Shown here in pieces: positions 16,711-26,118 of a DNA stretch of 63,460 nt. The DNA lies in the NCBI RefSeq assembly GCF_001280595.1, contig NZ_LITU01000053.1:45382-108841 (forward strand), written 5' to 3'. Position 1 is the first letter of the stretch; each line of letters starts with the position of its first letter. Source of the DNA: Paenibacillus xylanivorans (lineage in GTDB: Bacteria > Bacillota > Bacilli > Paenibacillales > Paenibacillaceae). The notes below the pieces were generated by a model. It was not told the DNA's origin. It ran no database searches and saw only the letters and a program-made list of their open reading frames with translations. The position numbers and the translations under genes are program-made.

Positions 16711-17674
16711 GGAACTGTTACATATGTTACTGAATGCAGAAGGAGAGTTTGTGTCTGGTGAAGAGATCAGTCGCAACCTGTCCATTAGCCGAACGGCCGT
16801 GTGGAAGCACGTAAACAAACTGCGTGACATGGGTTATGAGTTTGAAGCCGTATCTCGCAAAGGGTATCGCTTGGTCACGAAACCGGACAGTATCGATGCC
16901 ACTGCGCTTCAGCTGGCACTGGAAACGACTGTGTTTGGTCGGAAGGCTATCATTCTGAATTCCACGTTGTCCACCCAAGGTGACGTTCAGCACATGGCTG
17001 AACAGGGGCAGGGCGAAGGAGCAGTGGTTCTGGCGGAAGAACAAACGGGTGGAAGAGGCCGCTTTGGGCGTAAATGGTTCTCTCCACCTGGGAGGGGCAT
17101 CTGGATGAGCGTTCTAATGCGTCCGGAGCTTGCGCTTCAAAATACACCACAGCTTACATTATTGACGGGTGTGGCGGTGTGTCGCGCCATTCGATCATAT
17201 ACAGGCGCAGATGCTGGAATCAAATGGCCTAATGATCTTTTGATTGATGGTCGGAAGGTATGCGGAATTCTGCTTGAATCAACCGTTGAAGATCACGAAG
17301 TACGTTATTGTGTAGCGGGCATCGGCGTAGATGTGAACTTCGATCCCAAGGATTATCCCGACGATTTGATATCAATCGCCACTTCACTTAAGATGGAGAT
17401 CGGACAAAACATAGACCGAACCAAACTTGCAGCGGCCATTCTATCTGAATTGGAGCGTTTGTATTTTTTGTATCAAAAGGAAGGCTTCGGTGTGATCTCT
17501 TCGCTCTGGGAAGCTTTGTCCGTATCCATGAATCGTGAGATTAAGGTGGCTAATCCACAGGGCATCATCGAAGGGACAGCAATAGGCCTTGATCCTTCTG
17601 GTGCATTGATTTTGGAGAAAAAAAACGGTGAGCGTATCTCGGTTTACTCTGGTGAAGTTTCATTGGTGAATTAA
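16697..17674 (+). CDS. birA: Biotin ligase and biotin-operon repressor BirA
   Basis: 325 residues. N-terminal winged helix (about 1-62, SGEEISRNLSISRTAVWKHVNKL) followed by the ligase core with GGRGRFGRKWFSPPG, KWPNDLLIDGRKVCGIL and a C-terminal SH3-like part. It makes biotinyl-AMP, biotinylates acetyl-CoA carboxylase and pyruvate carboxylase, and as holo-repressor controls biotin genes. Overlaps cca, so the two are translationally linked. Confidence 0.95.
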   Translation: MTKHEELLHMLLNAEGEFVSGEEISRNLSISRTAVWKHVNKLRDMGYEFEAVSRKGYRLVTKPDSIDATALQLALETTVFGRKAIILNSTLSTQGDVQHMAEQGQGEGAVVLAEEQTGGRGRFGRKWFSPPGRGIWMSVLMRPELALQNTPQLTLLTGVAVCRAIRSYTGADAGIKWPNDLLIDGRKVCGILLESTVEDHEVRYCVAGIGVDVNFDPKDYPDDLISIATSLKMEIGQNIDRTKLAAAILSELERLYFLYQKEGFGVISSLWEALSVSMNREIKVANPQGIIEGTAIGLDPSGALILEKKNGERISVYSGEVSLVN

Positions 17675-17734
17675 ACAATTTGTCGAATTTACACCGATAA
17701 AATGAACATAAGACGTGAACTTTGGGCAGAACTT

Positions 17735-17743
17735 TGGTATACT
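17735..17743 (+). promoter_or_regulatory. Extended -10 promoter for the panB leader
   Basis: TGG followed by TATACT (17738-17743) gives an extended -10. The -35 (GTGAAC at 17715-17720) is poor. Start expected near 17750, about 255 bases before panB. Confidence 0.5.
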
Positions 17744-17749
17744 GTGTTC

Positions 17750-17966
17750 GTGAGGCGGTATCGGCTATTACAGACCGAATTGCACTCCGGCAATAGTATG
17801 CTTTGTTCTGCTTCAATTTTGTTGCAGTGGCAAGGCAAGAATGGTAATAAAGTGAGTTGTTGGATTCTGCTCTGAGCCGAAGAGGACCGAGACAGAAGGG
17901 ACGATCGCAAGTGACTCTTTTTTGACTTTTCGGGACTTTTTAGTGGAAACTAAAAGGTTTTTTTGT
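17750..17966 (+). ncRNA. Structured leader or small RNA ahead of panB
   Basis: Gene-free stretch with long-range pairing: CGGT (17756-17759) with ACCG (17886-17889) and TCGGCT (17761-17766) with AGCCGA (17875-17880). Inside these lies TATTAC pairing with GTAATA further downstream and a local ATTGC-ACTCCG-GCAAT hairpin. It ends in an intrinsic terminator at 17936-17964, 40 bases before panB. It is either a transcription attenuator for panBCD or an independent RNA of about 215 nt. Not a T-box (no GGTGGNACCGCG) and not a class I recognise; 6S RNA cannot be excluded by eye. Confidence 0.45.
17936..17964 (+). terminator. Terminator upstream of panB
   Basis: CTTTTTAGT and ACTAAAAGG form a 9-bp stem with a GGAA loop followed by seven T. 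Its position before panB, in the direction of transcription, suggests regulated read-through. Confidence 0.8.
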
Positions 17967-18005
17967 TGCGTTTAAATTGAAAAGATGAGAGGAGCCATGA
18001 CGAAA

Positions 18006-18881
18006 ATGGCAAACAAACAAGCATTGAATATTGTGAAAATGAAAAAATATAAGCAGGACGGCGTGCCGCTTAGTATGATTACAGCCTACGATTATCCGAC
18101 AGCCCAATTGGCCGAGGAAGCAGGTATTGATCTGATTCTGGTCGGTGATTCACTGGGAAATGTGGTACTGGGTTATAACTCCACTTTGCCTGTAACGATC
18201 GACGATATGGTGTACCATACACGCTCTGTAGTGCGTGGTGCGGGAAATACGTTTATCGTTGCTGATATGCCCTTTATGACATACCATGGCAGCGTGGACG
18301 AGACACTTAAAGGTGTCCGGCGTCTGATGCAAGAAGGTCACGCACATGCGGTCAAAATGGAGGGTGGTCTCGAAATCGCAGATACGGTAAAAGCGGTTGT
18401 GCTAGCCGGTGTACCTGTTCTCGGACATATCGGGCTGACTCCTCAATCCGTGAATCAAATTGGCGGTTATCGCATTCAGGGCAAGAATGCTGCAGATGCC
18501 AGACGTCTGATGGACGAAGCCAAGGCGCTTGAAGCGGCCGGAGCCTTCGGCATTGTACTGGAACTTGTCACTGAAGAAGTGGCAAGAGCGATCTCGGAAG
18601 AACTGTCTATTCCTACGATTGGTATTGGCGCAGGTAGAGGATGTGATGGTCAGGTACTTGTATTCCATGATGTGGTTCAGTATGCTTCCCCGTACACGCC
18701 AAAACGCTTTGTAAAATCTTATGGAGATGTAGGTACATTGATTCGCAATAGCATTGAGTCCTATGTGAAAGAAGTCAAGAACCGTTCATTTCCGGCAGAA
18801 GAGCATGTATTTACCGCTGCTGACGGCGTTCTAGATCAACTGTACGGACATCAGAAAGCAAAGGTGGAGACCAACGCATGA
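18006..18881 (+). CDS. panB: 3-methyl-2-oxobutanoate hydroxymethyltransferase
   Basis: 291 residues from ATG 18006. TIM-barrel enzyme with GDSLGNVVLGYNSTLPVT and VKMEGG motifs (metal and substrate binding). It transfers a hydroxymethyl group from methylene-THF to alpha-ketoisovalerate, first step to pantothenate. Starts at 17985 and 17997 are also in frame; GAGGAG (17989-17994) is 11 bases from 18006 but only 2 from 17997. Overlaps panC by four bases. Confidence 0.94.
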   Translation: MANKQALNIVKMKKYKQDGVPLSMITAYDYPTAQLAEEAGIDLILVGDSLGNVVLGYNSTLPVTIDDMVYHTRSVVRGAGNTFIVADMPFMTYHGSVDETLKGVRRLMQEGHAHAVKMEGGLEIADTVKAVVLAGVPVLGHIGLTPQSVNQIGGYRIQGKNAADARRLMDEAKALEAAGAFGIVLELVTEEVARAISEELSIPTIGIGAGRGCDGQVLVFHDVVQYASPYTPKRFVKSYGDVGTLIRNSIESYVKEVKNRSFPAEEHVFTAADGVLDQLYGHQKAKVETNA

Positions 18882-19774
18882 AAGTAATACGGACAATCGC
18901 AGAATTAAGACAAGAAATTAGCTTGAAACGTCAGTCGATTCAGTCCAGAGAGTCCGTTGTAGGACTTGTGCCTACGATGGGATTTCTTCATGAAGGCCAT
19001 GCAAGTTTGATGCATGCAGCCAAACAAAAAAGTGATATCGTAGTTTTGAGCATATTTGTAAATCCGATTCAATTCGGTCCCAATGAAGACTTTGACAGTT
19101 ACCCTAGGGATGAAGCCAGAGATGTGGAAACAGCACGTGCAAAAGGAGTGGATATCGTATTTATTCCCTCTGTTGAAGAGATGTATCCACAGCCTACACA
19201 AACGACCGTATCCGTTTCCCGTTTAACGGATCGATTGTGCGGCGCTTCCCGTCCGGGGCATTTTGACGGAGTAACTACGGTCGTCTCGAAGCTGTTTAAT
19301 ATTGTACAACCGCAACGTGCATTTTTTGGTATGAAGGACGCACAGCAGGTAGCTGTGATTCAGCAGATGGTTAACGATTTGAATATGGCAGTAGAGATTG
19401 TACCTTGTCCTATCGTCCGTGAAAGCGATGGTTTGGCGCTTAGTTCGCGCAACGTGTACCTCAGTGCAGAACAGCGTCAGGAAGCGCTTGTATTGTCCAA
19501 GGCACTGCGTGTGGCACAGGAAGCTGTAGATGCAGGGACGGCGCTGACAGCAGCGGATATTCGCGGCATATTGCGCCAGAACATTGAGCGTTCACCAATG
19601 GCAATGATTGATTACGCCGAAATTCAGGCTTTTCCAAGTTTGGAGCCACTTGCGGATCAGGAAAAAGTTCATGGTCGTGACGATCTGTTGATCGCACTTG
19701 CAGTAAAATTCGGCAAAACCAGATTGATTGACAATATAAGACTGCAAAAATCGGAGGTGCTGTCCCATGTTTAG
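18878..19774 (+). CDS. panC: Pantothenate synthetase
   Basis: 298 residues. HIGH-like ATP motif [13 protein letters not shown] (residues about 31-43) and KMSKS-related [17 protein letters not shown] binds pantoate. Joins pantoate and beta-alanine using ATP. Coupled to panB (ATGA) and panD (8-base overlap). Confidence 0.96.
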   Translation: MKVIRTIAELRQEISLKRQSIQSRESVVGLVPTMGFLHEGHASLMHAAKQKSDIVVLSIFVNPIQFGPNEDFDSYPRDEARDVETARAKGVDIVFIPSVEEMYPQPTQTTVSVSRLTDRLCGASRPGHFDGVTTVVSKLFNIVQPQRAFFGMKDAQQVAVIQQMVNDLNMAVEIVPCPIVRESDGLALSSRNVYLSAEQRQEALVLSKALRVAQEAVDAGTALTAADIRGILRQNIERSPMAMIDYAEIQAFPSLEPLADQEKVHGRDDLLIALAVKFGKTRLIDNIRLQKSEVLSHV

Positions 19775-20150
19775 AACACTAATGAAATCCAAAATTCACC
19801 GGGCAACCGTTACGGAAGCAAACCTGAACTATGTGGGTAGCATTACCATTGATGAAGATCTGATGGAAACTTCTGATCTGATGGAAAATGAGAAAGTGCA
19901 AATCGTGAATAACAACAATGGCGCGCGTCTGGAAACGTATGTCATTCCGGGTCCGCGTGGAAGTGGAGTTATCTGTCTAAATGGAGCAGCAGCCCGTCTG
20001 GTACAGCCTGGCGATACTGTCATTATCATTTCATATGCGATGATGTCTCAAGAAGAGGCAAATAATCACAAGCCTACGGTTGTATTTGTGGATGGACAGA
20101 ATAAACCTGTGCAAACAATGAAACACGAAGTTCATGCGACGATTATGTAA
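19767..20150 (+). CDS. panD: Aspartate 1-decarboxylase precursor
   Basis: 127 residues. The self-cleavage site Gly-Ser lies in [10 protein letters not shown] (cleavage before Ser25), which creates the pyruvoyl group. Makes beta-alanine from aspartate for PanC. Preceded by GGAGGTG, within the end of panC. Last gene of the pantothenate operon. Confidence 0.96.
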   Translation: MFRTLMKSKIHRATVTEANLNYVGSITIDEDLMETSDLMENEKVQIVNNNNGARLETYVIPGPRGSGVICLNGAAARLVQPGDTVIIISYAMMSQEEANNHKPTVVFVDGQNKPVQTMKHEVHATIM

Positions 20151-20243
20151 TCGACTGGGAAGGGGAATGAAATCGACCCATTCTACAAAAAATGAGTACA
20201 GGTCACTGCACTAATCCATTTTTTCAAGGGTGGGGATGCATCG

Positions 20244-20891
20244 ATGTTCCAGCATGTTTTCGCAGAAATGAACGACATGTTAGATGAAATTATCAAGCGC
20301 TACCCTTCTGCTGAAGGTCTAAACAAACAGGAATTGCTGCAAAAGTGGAATTTGCTGAAGCGAATGAGTGACGGGATGATTGATGAGTGGCTGATGTTTG
20401 AAGAAAAAATGAGCCAGGTAAGAGAAAGGGAACAGGATAAGCCTGCTTCCCTCGAACCTGAACAGGAAGCTGTTACCGCACTGCCTGAACTGCATCTGGA
20501 GTGTTTCAGTCGCGGTCAGGGATATTTCAAACTGCAAATGTACCCGCAGGCTATTATGCAATTTTCCAGGGTTGTGACCGACTATCCGGAAAGTGCATTG
20601 ACTCGTTTTTACCTTGCTCTTGCTCATCTTAACCTGGAACAAACCGCGGAAGCTGGAATACACTTGCAGCGGATTATGCATCTGAACGGTTCGCCGAGAT
20701 TGAAGGGGCTGGTATGTAACGTCCTGGGCTGTATCGAGGCTAAGCTTGCGAACCCTGATGGTGCATGTTCACTATTTGCACAGGCGCTTCAGTATGACCC
20801 GACGTTGACCGAACCGCTGTATAATATGGAAGCCTGTCGATTAAACAGCGGAAAATTGCAATATGCAAATCAGCTGACTGCCTTGAATTAA
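20244..20891 (+). CDS. TPR-repeat protein
   Basis: 215 residues, soluble. The C-terminal 110 residues form TPR units (LECFSRGQGYFKLQMYPQAIMQFSRVV, ALTRFYLALAHLNLEQTAEAGIHLQ, then GCIEAKLANPDGACSLFAQAL). The first 70 residues are helical and acidic. Function unknown; it lies between panD and dinG where Bacillus has no homologue. ATG with GGGTGGGG at 8 bases, and its own terminator. Confidence 0.8.
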   Translation: MFQHVFAEMNDMLDEIIKRYPSAEGLNKQELLQKWNLLKRMSDGMIDEWLMFEEKMSQVREREQDKPASLEPEQEAVTALPELHLECFSRGQGYFKLQMYPQAIMQFSRVVTDYPESALTRFYLALAHLNLEQTAEAGIHLQRIMHLNGSPRLKGLVCNVLGCIEAKLANPDGACSLFAQALQYDPTLTEPLYNMEACRLNSGKLQYANQLTALN

Positions 20892-20912
20892 AGGCTATTC
20901 AGCGGCATAAAG

Positions 20913-20959
20913 ACGGTGTTCCCTCCTTTGGCATAGCGGCGGGGACACCGCCTTTTTTT
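20913..20959 (+). terminator. Intrinsic terminator
   Basis: CGGTGTTCCC (20914-20923) pairs with GGGGACACCG (20941-20950) and is followed by CCTTTTTTT. Confidence 0.9.
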
Positions 20960-21034
20960 GTCAGTTAATTTTCAAACGCCCTTTTTTTTGCTATGCTGTA
21001 ACATAGACTGGAATGGAAGGGACCGTACATTGCA

Positions 21035-23896
21035 ATGAAATTTGCCGTATTGGATTTCGAAACAACCGGCACGCAGTCCGACGGTGAAATTATACAGGCC
21101 GGACTCGCCATCATAGATCATGACTACAGCATAACTCAAATATATAGTTCTTATGTGAACCCCGGTGTACCGATTCCTCCGTTTATTACGGGGTTAACCG
21201 GTATTACTGATGAAGATGTTGCGGATGCTCCCTCATTGGAAGAGATGATGATGGAGATGGTTCCGTTGCTCGACGATGTTGTTCTTGTTGGACACAACGT
21301 TGCATTTGATTTTCATTTTCTTCAAAATGCACTCGATCGCTGCGGTTACCTACCGTTTACTGGCCGTATTCTGGATACGATTGATTTCCTGAAGATCACG
21401 TTTCCGTCACTGGGCTCTTATCAACTCGGATATGTGTCTTCAGAATTCGGATTTCAGCATGACCGCCCTCATCAGGCAGACAGTGATGCTCTTGCAACAG
21501 CCTTTGTATTACTGAAGTGTCTCAATGAGCTGCGTGCATTGCCGCTGATCACGATTCAGCGCCTCAGTGACCTGTTTGCTCCTGAAGATAGTGACTTGGG
21601 TTGGTTCTTCGACGGAATGCGTACTGAGAAGGAAGCAGAGCCGATTCAGGACCTGGATGGTCATACGTATTACCGTCAGCTCGCCCTGAACGTGAGTGAC
21701 TGGACCGATATAGGCTCACCACGTGATGAGCGGGAGGGTAACCCGCTGGAAGGCGTAAGTTTTGAACAGTTTATGGATCAGGTTAGAGATAACCTGAAGG
21801 AGACGCTGGACCATTATGAGGAACGTGAGGCGCAAACTCAAATGTTCAGCAGTGTACGACAAGCTTTGGATGAAGAGAAACATTTATTGATCGAAGCTGG
21901 AACGGGTACAGGTAAATCACTCGGTTATTTATTGCCTGCCATCTATGAAAGTGTGAAACAGGAACAGAAAGTCATGGTCAGCACACATACCATCAACCTG
22001 CAGGAGCAATTGAGAGAGCGGGATATTCCTATGCTGACCCAAGTGGTTCCATTCCCGTTCAAGGCAGCGGTGTTCAAAGGACGTGGGCACTATCTGTGCC
22101 TGCGTAAGTTTGAGCATAAAATTAATAAACGTGAATTTTCTACACCAAAAGAGGATTATTTTACAGCAGCTCAGATGATTGTCTGGCTTACCCAGACAGA
22201 GACTGGAGACGACGAGGAGCTTAATCTAAGCGGGCGCGGAGGAGACTTCTGGGAGACGGTACAGAGCGAGTCTGAGTCCTGTCTTGGACGTTCCTGTCCT
22301 TGGTTCCGCAAATGTTTCTATCACCGGGCCAAACATGAAGCCGGGCTGTCCGATATCGTCATTACGAATCATTCGAAATTGTTTACGGATGTCAAAGCAG
22401 CACACCAGCTGCTGCCAGCCTACGAAAGTCTCGTGATTGATGAAGCACATCATCTGGAGGATGTTGCAGGTAAGCACCTTGGTCTTCATATGAAATATTT
22501 CACGTTGGTTCATACACTGACCCGACTGTTTAAAGATAGCCGTAATGGCCAACTGCCGATGCTTCGTTCTCAATTGTCGGGTCATGAAAATTCGGTACAG
22601 TGGGGCTCCATGATTGATCAGATGTTCCCGCTTGCCGTTGAAGTTAAAGAGATATGGGATCGACTGAGCGATACATTGTTCGGCCTGTTGCCTGAACGTA
22701 GCGATGCTTCTCCAGGCGAGACAGGACAATTCTCTCTTAGACTGAAGCCTTCGCAAAAACCAGCCAAATGGCAGGAACTGCAGGATGTTGAAAACCAAAT
22801 CTATGTAACCCTAGGCGATTTGATTCGTAAAGGCGACAAGCTGCTGCTTGAAGTGAAAGAAGATCAGGATGATTATCAGTCCGATAGTCTGATTACGGAT
22901 ATCTCAGGTCTGCTCAAGGATTTGGCAACGATCAAAGATAATTTACGTTTCTTCATGCGGATGGATGATGCCAATACCGTGTACTGGATGGAGGCTAGCG
23001 GGCAGTTCCGCAGTAAATCACTGCAACTGTATGCTGTTCCTGTTGATGTCAGTGCACAATTGAAGGATATGTTCTTTGATAAAAAGAAAAGCATTGTGCT
23101 TACATCGGCTACGCTCTCCGTAGACAAGTCATTTCAATTCATGATCGAACAGCTGGGTTTGCAGGAAGCTGCCGAGAATAACCGCTTGTTGACGTCCATG
23201 CTGCCGTCACCTTTCAACTATCGCGAACAGGCTCTGCTCGTCATTCCACGTGATTTCCCAAGCGTAAAAGGCAGTGTAGGCGATGCCCACTTTGTGGATA
23301 TGCTTGTGCATTCGCTCGCGGAAACGGCTATCGCGACTCGTGGACGCATGATGGTATTGTTCACCTCCTACCGTATGCTACGCCAGGTCTATGACCCGCT
23401 TAAGGAGGCCTTGTCAGGTAATGATATCTCTTTGCTAGGGCAAGGGGTGGACAGCGGCAGCCGTTCCAAGCTTACACGCCGCTTCCAAGATGCGAAAGCG
23501 ACGGTGCTTCTTGGCACAAGCAGCTTCTGGGAAGGGGTGGACATTCCCGGAGAGGCTCTGACTTGTCTTGCAATTGTCAGACTGCCGTTCCAGCCACCGA
23601 ATCATCCATTAGTTGAAGCGAAGAGCGAGCTTTTGCAACAGCAGAAGAAAAACCCGTTTATGAAGCTGTCCGTGCCACAAGCCGTCATCCGCTTCAAGCA
23701 GGGATTTGGCAGGCTGGTTCGTACAGGCAAAGACAGAGGCATTGTGATTGTATACGATACACGCGTCATTGAAGCGTATTATGGCAAGTACTTTTTATAT
23801 TCATTACCTGGTCCCAAAATGGAGCATATGCTCACGGAGCAGATGGTTCCACGCATCTCGGAATGGCTCGACAGACCAACCGATGAACAGCAATAA
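21035..23896 (+). CDS. dinG: DinG-family helicase with N-terminal 3'-5' exonuclease domain
   Basis: 953 residues. N-terminal DEDDh exonuclease (residues 1-170: DFETTG, HNVAFDFHFL, HQADSDALAT), then an XPD-like superfamily 2 helicase: Walker A AGTGTGKS (about 287-294), DEAHH Walker B, motif VI QGFGRLVRTG. Four cysteines, 355, 416, 421 and 427, have the C-x60-C-x4-C-x5-C pattern of the iron-sulfur cluster in E. coli DinG. The S. aureus enzyme, which has the same exonuclease fusion, lacks it. Likely roles are removal of R-loops or blocked replication structures. GGAAGGGA lies 12 bases ahead of the ATG. Confidence 0.93.
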   Translation: MKFAVLDFETTGTQSDGEIIQAGLAIIDHDYSITQIYSSYVNPGVPIPPFITGLTGITDEDVADAPSLEEMMMEMVPLLDDVVLVGHNVAFDFHFLQNALDRCGYLPFTGRILDTIDFLKITFPSLGSYQLGYVSSEFGFQHDRPHQADSDALATAFVLLKCLNELRALPLITIQRLSDLFAPEDSDLGWFFDGMRTEKEAEPIQDLDGHTYYRQLALNVSDWTDIGSPRDEREGNPLEGVSFEQFMDQVRDNLKETLDHYEEREAQTQMFSSVRQALDEEKHLLIEAGTGTGKSLGYLLPAIYESVKQEQKVMVSTHTINLQEQLRERDIPMLTQVVPFPFKAAVFKGRGHYLCLRKFEHKINKREFSTPKEDYFTAAQMIVWLTQTETGDDEELNLSGRGGDFWETVQSESESCLGRSCPWFRKCFYHRAKHEAGLSDIVITNHSKLFTDVKAAHQLLPAYESLVIDEAHHLEDVAGKHLGLHMKYFTLVHTLTRLFKDSRNGQLPMLRSQLSGHENSVQWGSMIDQMFPLAVEVKEIWDRLSDTLFGLLPERSDASPGETGQFSLRLKPSQKPAKWQELQDVENQIYVTLGDLIRKGDKLLLEVKEDQDDYQSDSLITDISGLLKDLATIKDNLRFFMRMDDANTVYWMEASGQFRSKSLQLYAVPVDVSAQLKDMFFDKKKSIVLTSATLSVDKSFQFMIEQLGLQEAAENNRLLTSMLPSPFNYREQALLVIPRDFPSVKGSVGDAHFVDMLVHSLAETAIATRGRMMVLFTSYRMLRQVYDPLKEALSGNDISLLGQGVDSGSRSKLTRRFQDAKATVLLGTSSFWEGVDIPGEALTCLAIVRLPFQPPNHPLVEAKSELLQQQKKNPFMKLSVPQAVIRFKQGFGRLVRTGKDRGIVIVYDTRVIEAYYGKYFLYSLPGPKMEHMLTEQMVPRISEWLDRPTDEQQ

Positions 23897-24034
23897 CAGA
23901 TATGCTCTGTACCTTGCAATTGCATGATGCTACTAATTGGCGGTAAAATTGAGCAATATCATTCATTCGTTTCATGGATATACGAGTAAAGTGATTAAAG
24001 AAGTGATTTAAGCAATTATCCATTATATAACAAG

Positions 24035-24095
24035 GAGCATCCTGTTTAATTCAGTAATCTTTTTGCATCGTTTTAGACAGGGTGCTCATCTTTTC
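24035..24095 (+). terminator. Hairpin between dinG and rex
   Basis: GAGCATCCTGT (24035-24045) pairs with ACAGGGTGCTC (24077-24087) over a 31-base loop and is followed by ATCTTTTC. It may end dinG, or sit in the rex leader. The T-run is weak. Confidence 0.5.
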
Positions 24096-24132
24096 ATCTA
24101 TCTATCGTGGCCTTGGTAAGGGGGAGCAATGA

Positions 24133-24786
24133 ATGAAATCAGATAAAATTTCGGAAGCCGTGGTGCGTAGATTGCCTGTTTACTTGCGTTATTTGAATGA
24201 ACTGCATCAGCGCGAAGTCAATACGGTTTCTTCACAAGAACTTGGGTTGAGACTGGATTTGAATCCGGCCCAGATTCGTAAAGACCTGGCTTACTTCGGT
24301 GACTTTGGTCGTAAAGGGATCGGATATGACGTTTCATATCTCATCGAGAAGATCCGCCATATTTTAAAAATAGACCAGCAGATCAATGTAGCTCTTGTCG
24401 GAGCAGGTAATTTGGGACATGCCTTATCCAATTACAATGCCTACCTCAAAGACAACATGAAGATTGTCGCTGTATTTGATGCCTACGGTCCGAAAATTGG
24501 AAGTCAAATCAATAGTCTGACGGTGCAACCGATGAATGAATTAACGGATTCGGTCAAAAAGGATAACATTCGTATAGGTATTATCACGGTTCCAGATACG
24601 GAAGCCCAAAATGTTGCGGATCAGCTGATTGAGTCAGGAATTGAAGCGATTCTTAACTTTGCGCCAACGATCCTGAAGACCCCGCCACATATTCGCATTC
24701 ATCATGCCGATTTTACGACGGATCTGCTTAGCCTTGCTTATTATTTGGAGAATGGAAAGGACGACGAGGAAGATGACGACAAATAG
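24133..24786 (+). CDS. rex: Redox-sensing transcriptional repressor Rex
   Basis: 217 residues. N-terminal winged helix (about 1-80, SSQELGLRLDLNPAQIRKDLAYFGDFGRKGIGYDV) and a Rossmann domain with VGAGNLGHAL (about 89-98) that senses the NADH/NAD ratio. Rex represses fermentation and respiration genes when NADH is low. GGGGGAG lies 6 bases before ATG 24133. Its end overlaps the next gene by 14 bases. I see no clear Rex palindrome in this window. Confidence 0.95.
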   Translation: MKSDKISEAVVRRLPVYLRYLNELHQREVNTVSSQELGLRLDLNPAQIRKDLAYFGDFGRKGIGYDVSYLIEKIRHILKIDQQINVALVGAGNLGHALSNYNAYLKDNMKIVAVFDAYGPKIGSQINSLTVQPMNELTDSVKKDNIRIGIITVPDTEAQNVADQLIESGIEAILNFAPTILKTPPHIRIHHADFTTDLLSLAYYLENGKDDEEDDDK

Positions 24787-26077
24787 ATGGGTAATTCACA
24801 ACGGCAAATTTGCCGTGAGTGAGGGCACGAATTGGAAAGTGGTCCAAGGCTTTATGGTTGTCGAGAATGACAAGATTGTGCATATTGGTGAGACTTTGCC
24901 GGAAGGAGACGAAAGTCTGACAAAGGTGGACGGAAAAGGACTGTTCTTCTTGCCGGGTCTGATCAATACGCATGGTCACGCGGCCATGTCGCTTCTGAGA
25001 GGCCATGGAGATGATTTGGCGTTACAAGTATGGTTGCAGGAGAAAATGTGGCCAATGGAAGCCAAAATGACGTCTGAAGACGTATATTGGGGCACATCAC
25101 TTTCCGTGCTTGAAATGTTGAAAGGCGGAACAACAGCGTTTCTGGATATGTATGATCATATGGATCAGGTGGCAAAAGTGGTGGAACAATCCGGCGTTCG
25201 GGCTGCTCTGGCACGTGGGGTAATCGGACTTTGCTCAGCAGAAGAACAACAGCGCAAGCTGGAAGAATCAGCAGCATTTGCCCGTCAATGGAATGGACAA
25301 GCAGACGGAAGAATTACAACCGTAATTTCTCCACACGCACCTTACACTTGCCCTCCGGATTACATAGAGAAGCTGGTACAGGTTGCTCATGACCTGAATC
25401 TGCCTTTGCATACACATATGTCTGAGACGCTTCGCGAAGTGGAACAGAACGTGGCTGATTACGGTCTGCGTCCAGTTGCACATCTGGAAAAACTAGGATT
25501 TTTCTCCCGTCCATCTCTGGTTGCACATGCGGTACATCTAAATGATGAGGAGATTGAAATTCTCGCACGACATGATGTAGCAATTTCCCACAATCCGGGC
25601 AGTAACCTGAAACTGGCTTCGGGTGTTGCACGAGTGCCTGATTTGCTGAAAGCAGGCGTGACCGTGTCCCTGGGAACAGACGGACCAGCAAGTAACAATA
25701 ACCTCGATATGTTTGAAGAGATGAGATTGGCTGCGTTGATTCACAAAGGTGTGTCTGGTGACCCTACCGCAGTGCCAGCAGGGGAAGCACTTCTGCTAGG
25801 AACTTCGTATGGCGCCAAATCCATATTCCTGAACAATACAGGCGCTTTGCAAGCAGGTATGAAGGCTGACTTCATTGCGTTGAATATCGAACAAGCCCAT
25901 TTCTATCCGCATACGGATCTGATCTCCCATACGGTCTACTCGGCATCAGCCAAAGATGTGGAGCATGTGTGGGTGGATGGTAAACAAGTGGTTAAACATG
26001 GCGAATGTCTTACGATGGATGAAGAGCGGATTCTGCGTGAGTCTCAACTGGCATTTGACAGTCTGCTTGCCCGTTAA
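24773..26077 (+). CDS. Amidohydrolase, probable 5'-methylthioadenosine/S-adenosylhomocysteine deaminase
   Basis: About 434 residues, metal-dependent amidohydrolase (TrzN/MtaD type). Metal ligands: HGHAAM, THMSE, HAVHL and the aspartate in GTDGPASNN. Start at 24773 (MTTNRW) after GACGAGGAAG, overlapping rex; the longer frame from 24704 is only open sequence inside rex. MtaD homologues deaminate MTA, SAH or adenosine, which would link it to the methionine-salvage genes further on; exact substrate is inferred. Confidence 0.85.
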   Translation: MTTNRWVIHNGKFAVSEGTNWKVVQGFMVVENDKIVHIGETLPEGDESLTKVDGKGLFFLPGLINTHGHAAMSLLRGHGDDLALQVWLQEKMWPMEAKMTSEDVYWGTSLSVLEMLKGGTTAFLDMYDHMDQVAKVVEQSGVRAALARGVIGLCSAEEQQRKLEESAAFARQWNGQADGRITTVISPHAPYTCPPDYIEKLVQVAHDLNLPLHTHMSETLREVEQNVADYGLRPVAHLEKLGFFSRPSLVAHAVHLNDEEIEILARHDVAISHNPGSNLKLASGVARVPDLLKAGVTVSLGTDGPASNNNLDMFEEMRLAALIHKGVSGDPTAVPAGEALLLGTSYGAKSIFLNNTGALQAGMKADFIALNIEQAHFYPHTDLISHTVYSASAKDVEHVWVDGKQVVKHGECLTMDEERILRESQLAFDSLLAR

Positions 26078-26118
26078 TTACAAGGACAGCAGCGTCATAG
26101 GGAAAGGAAGTTCGGCTT

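Noticed and set aside
17750..17966. T-box or named riboswitch before panB
   Set aside because: No GGTGGNACCGCG, no S-box, FMN, lysine or glycine signature by eye; kept as an unassigned structured leader.
24704..24772. Longer N-terminus of the amidohydrolase
   Set aside because: These bases code for the end of Rex; the start at 24773 has the ribosome binding site and fits the family.
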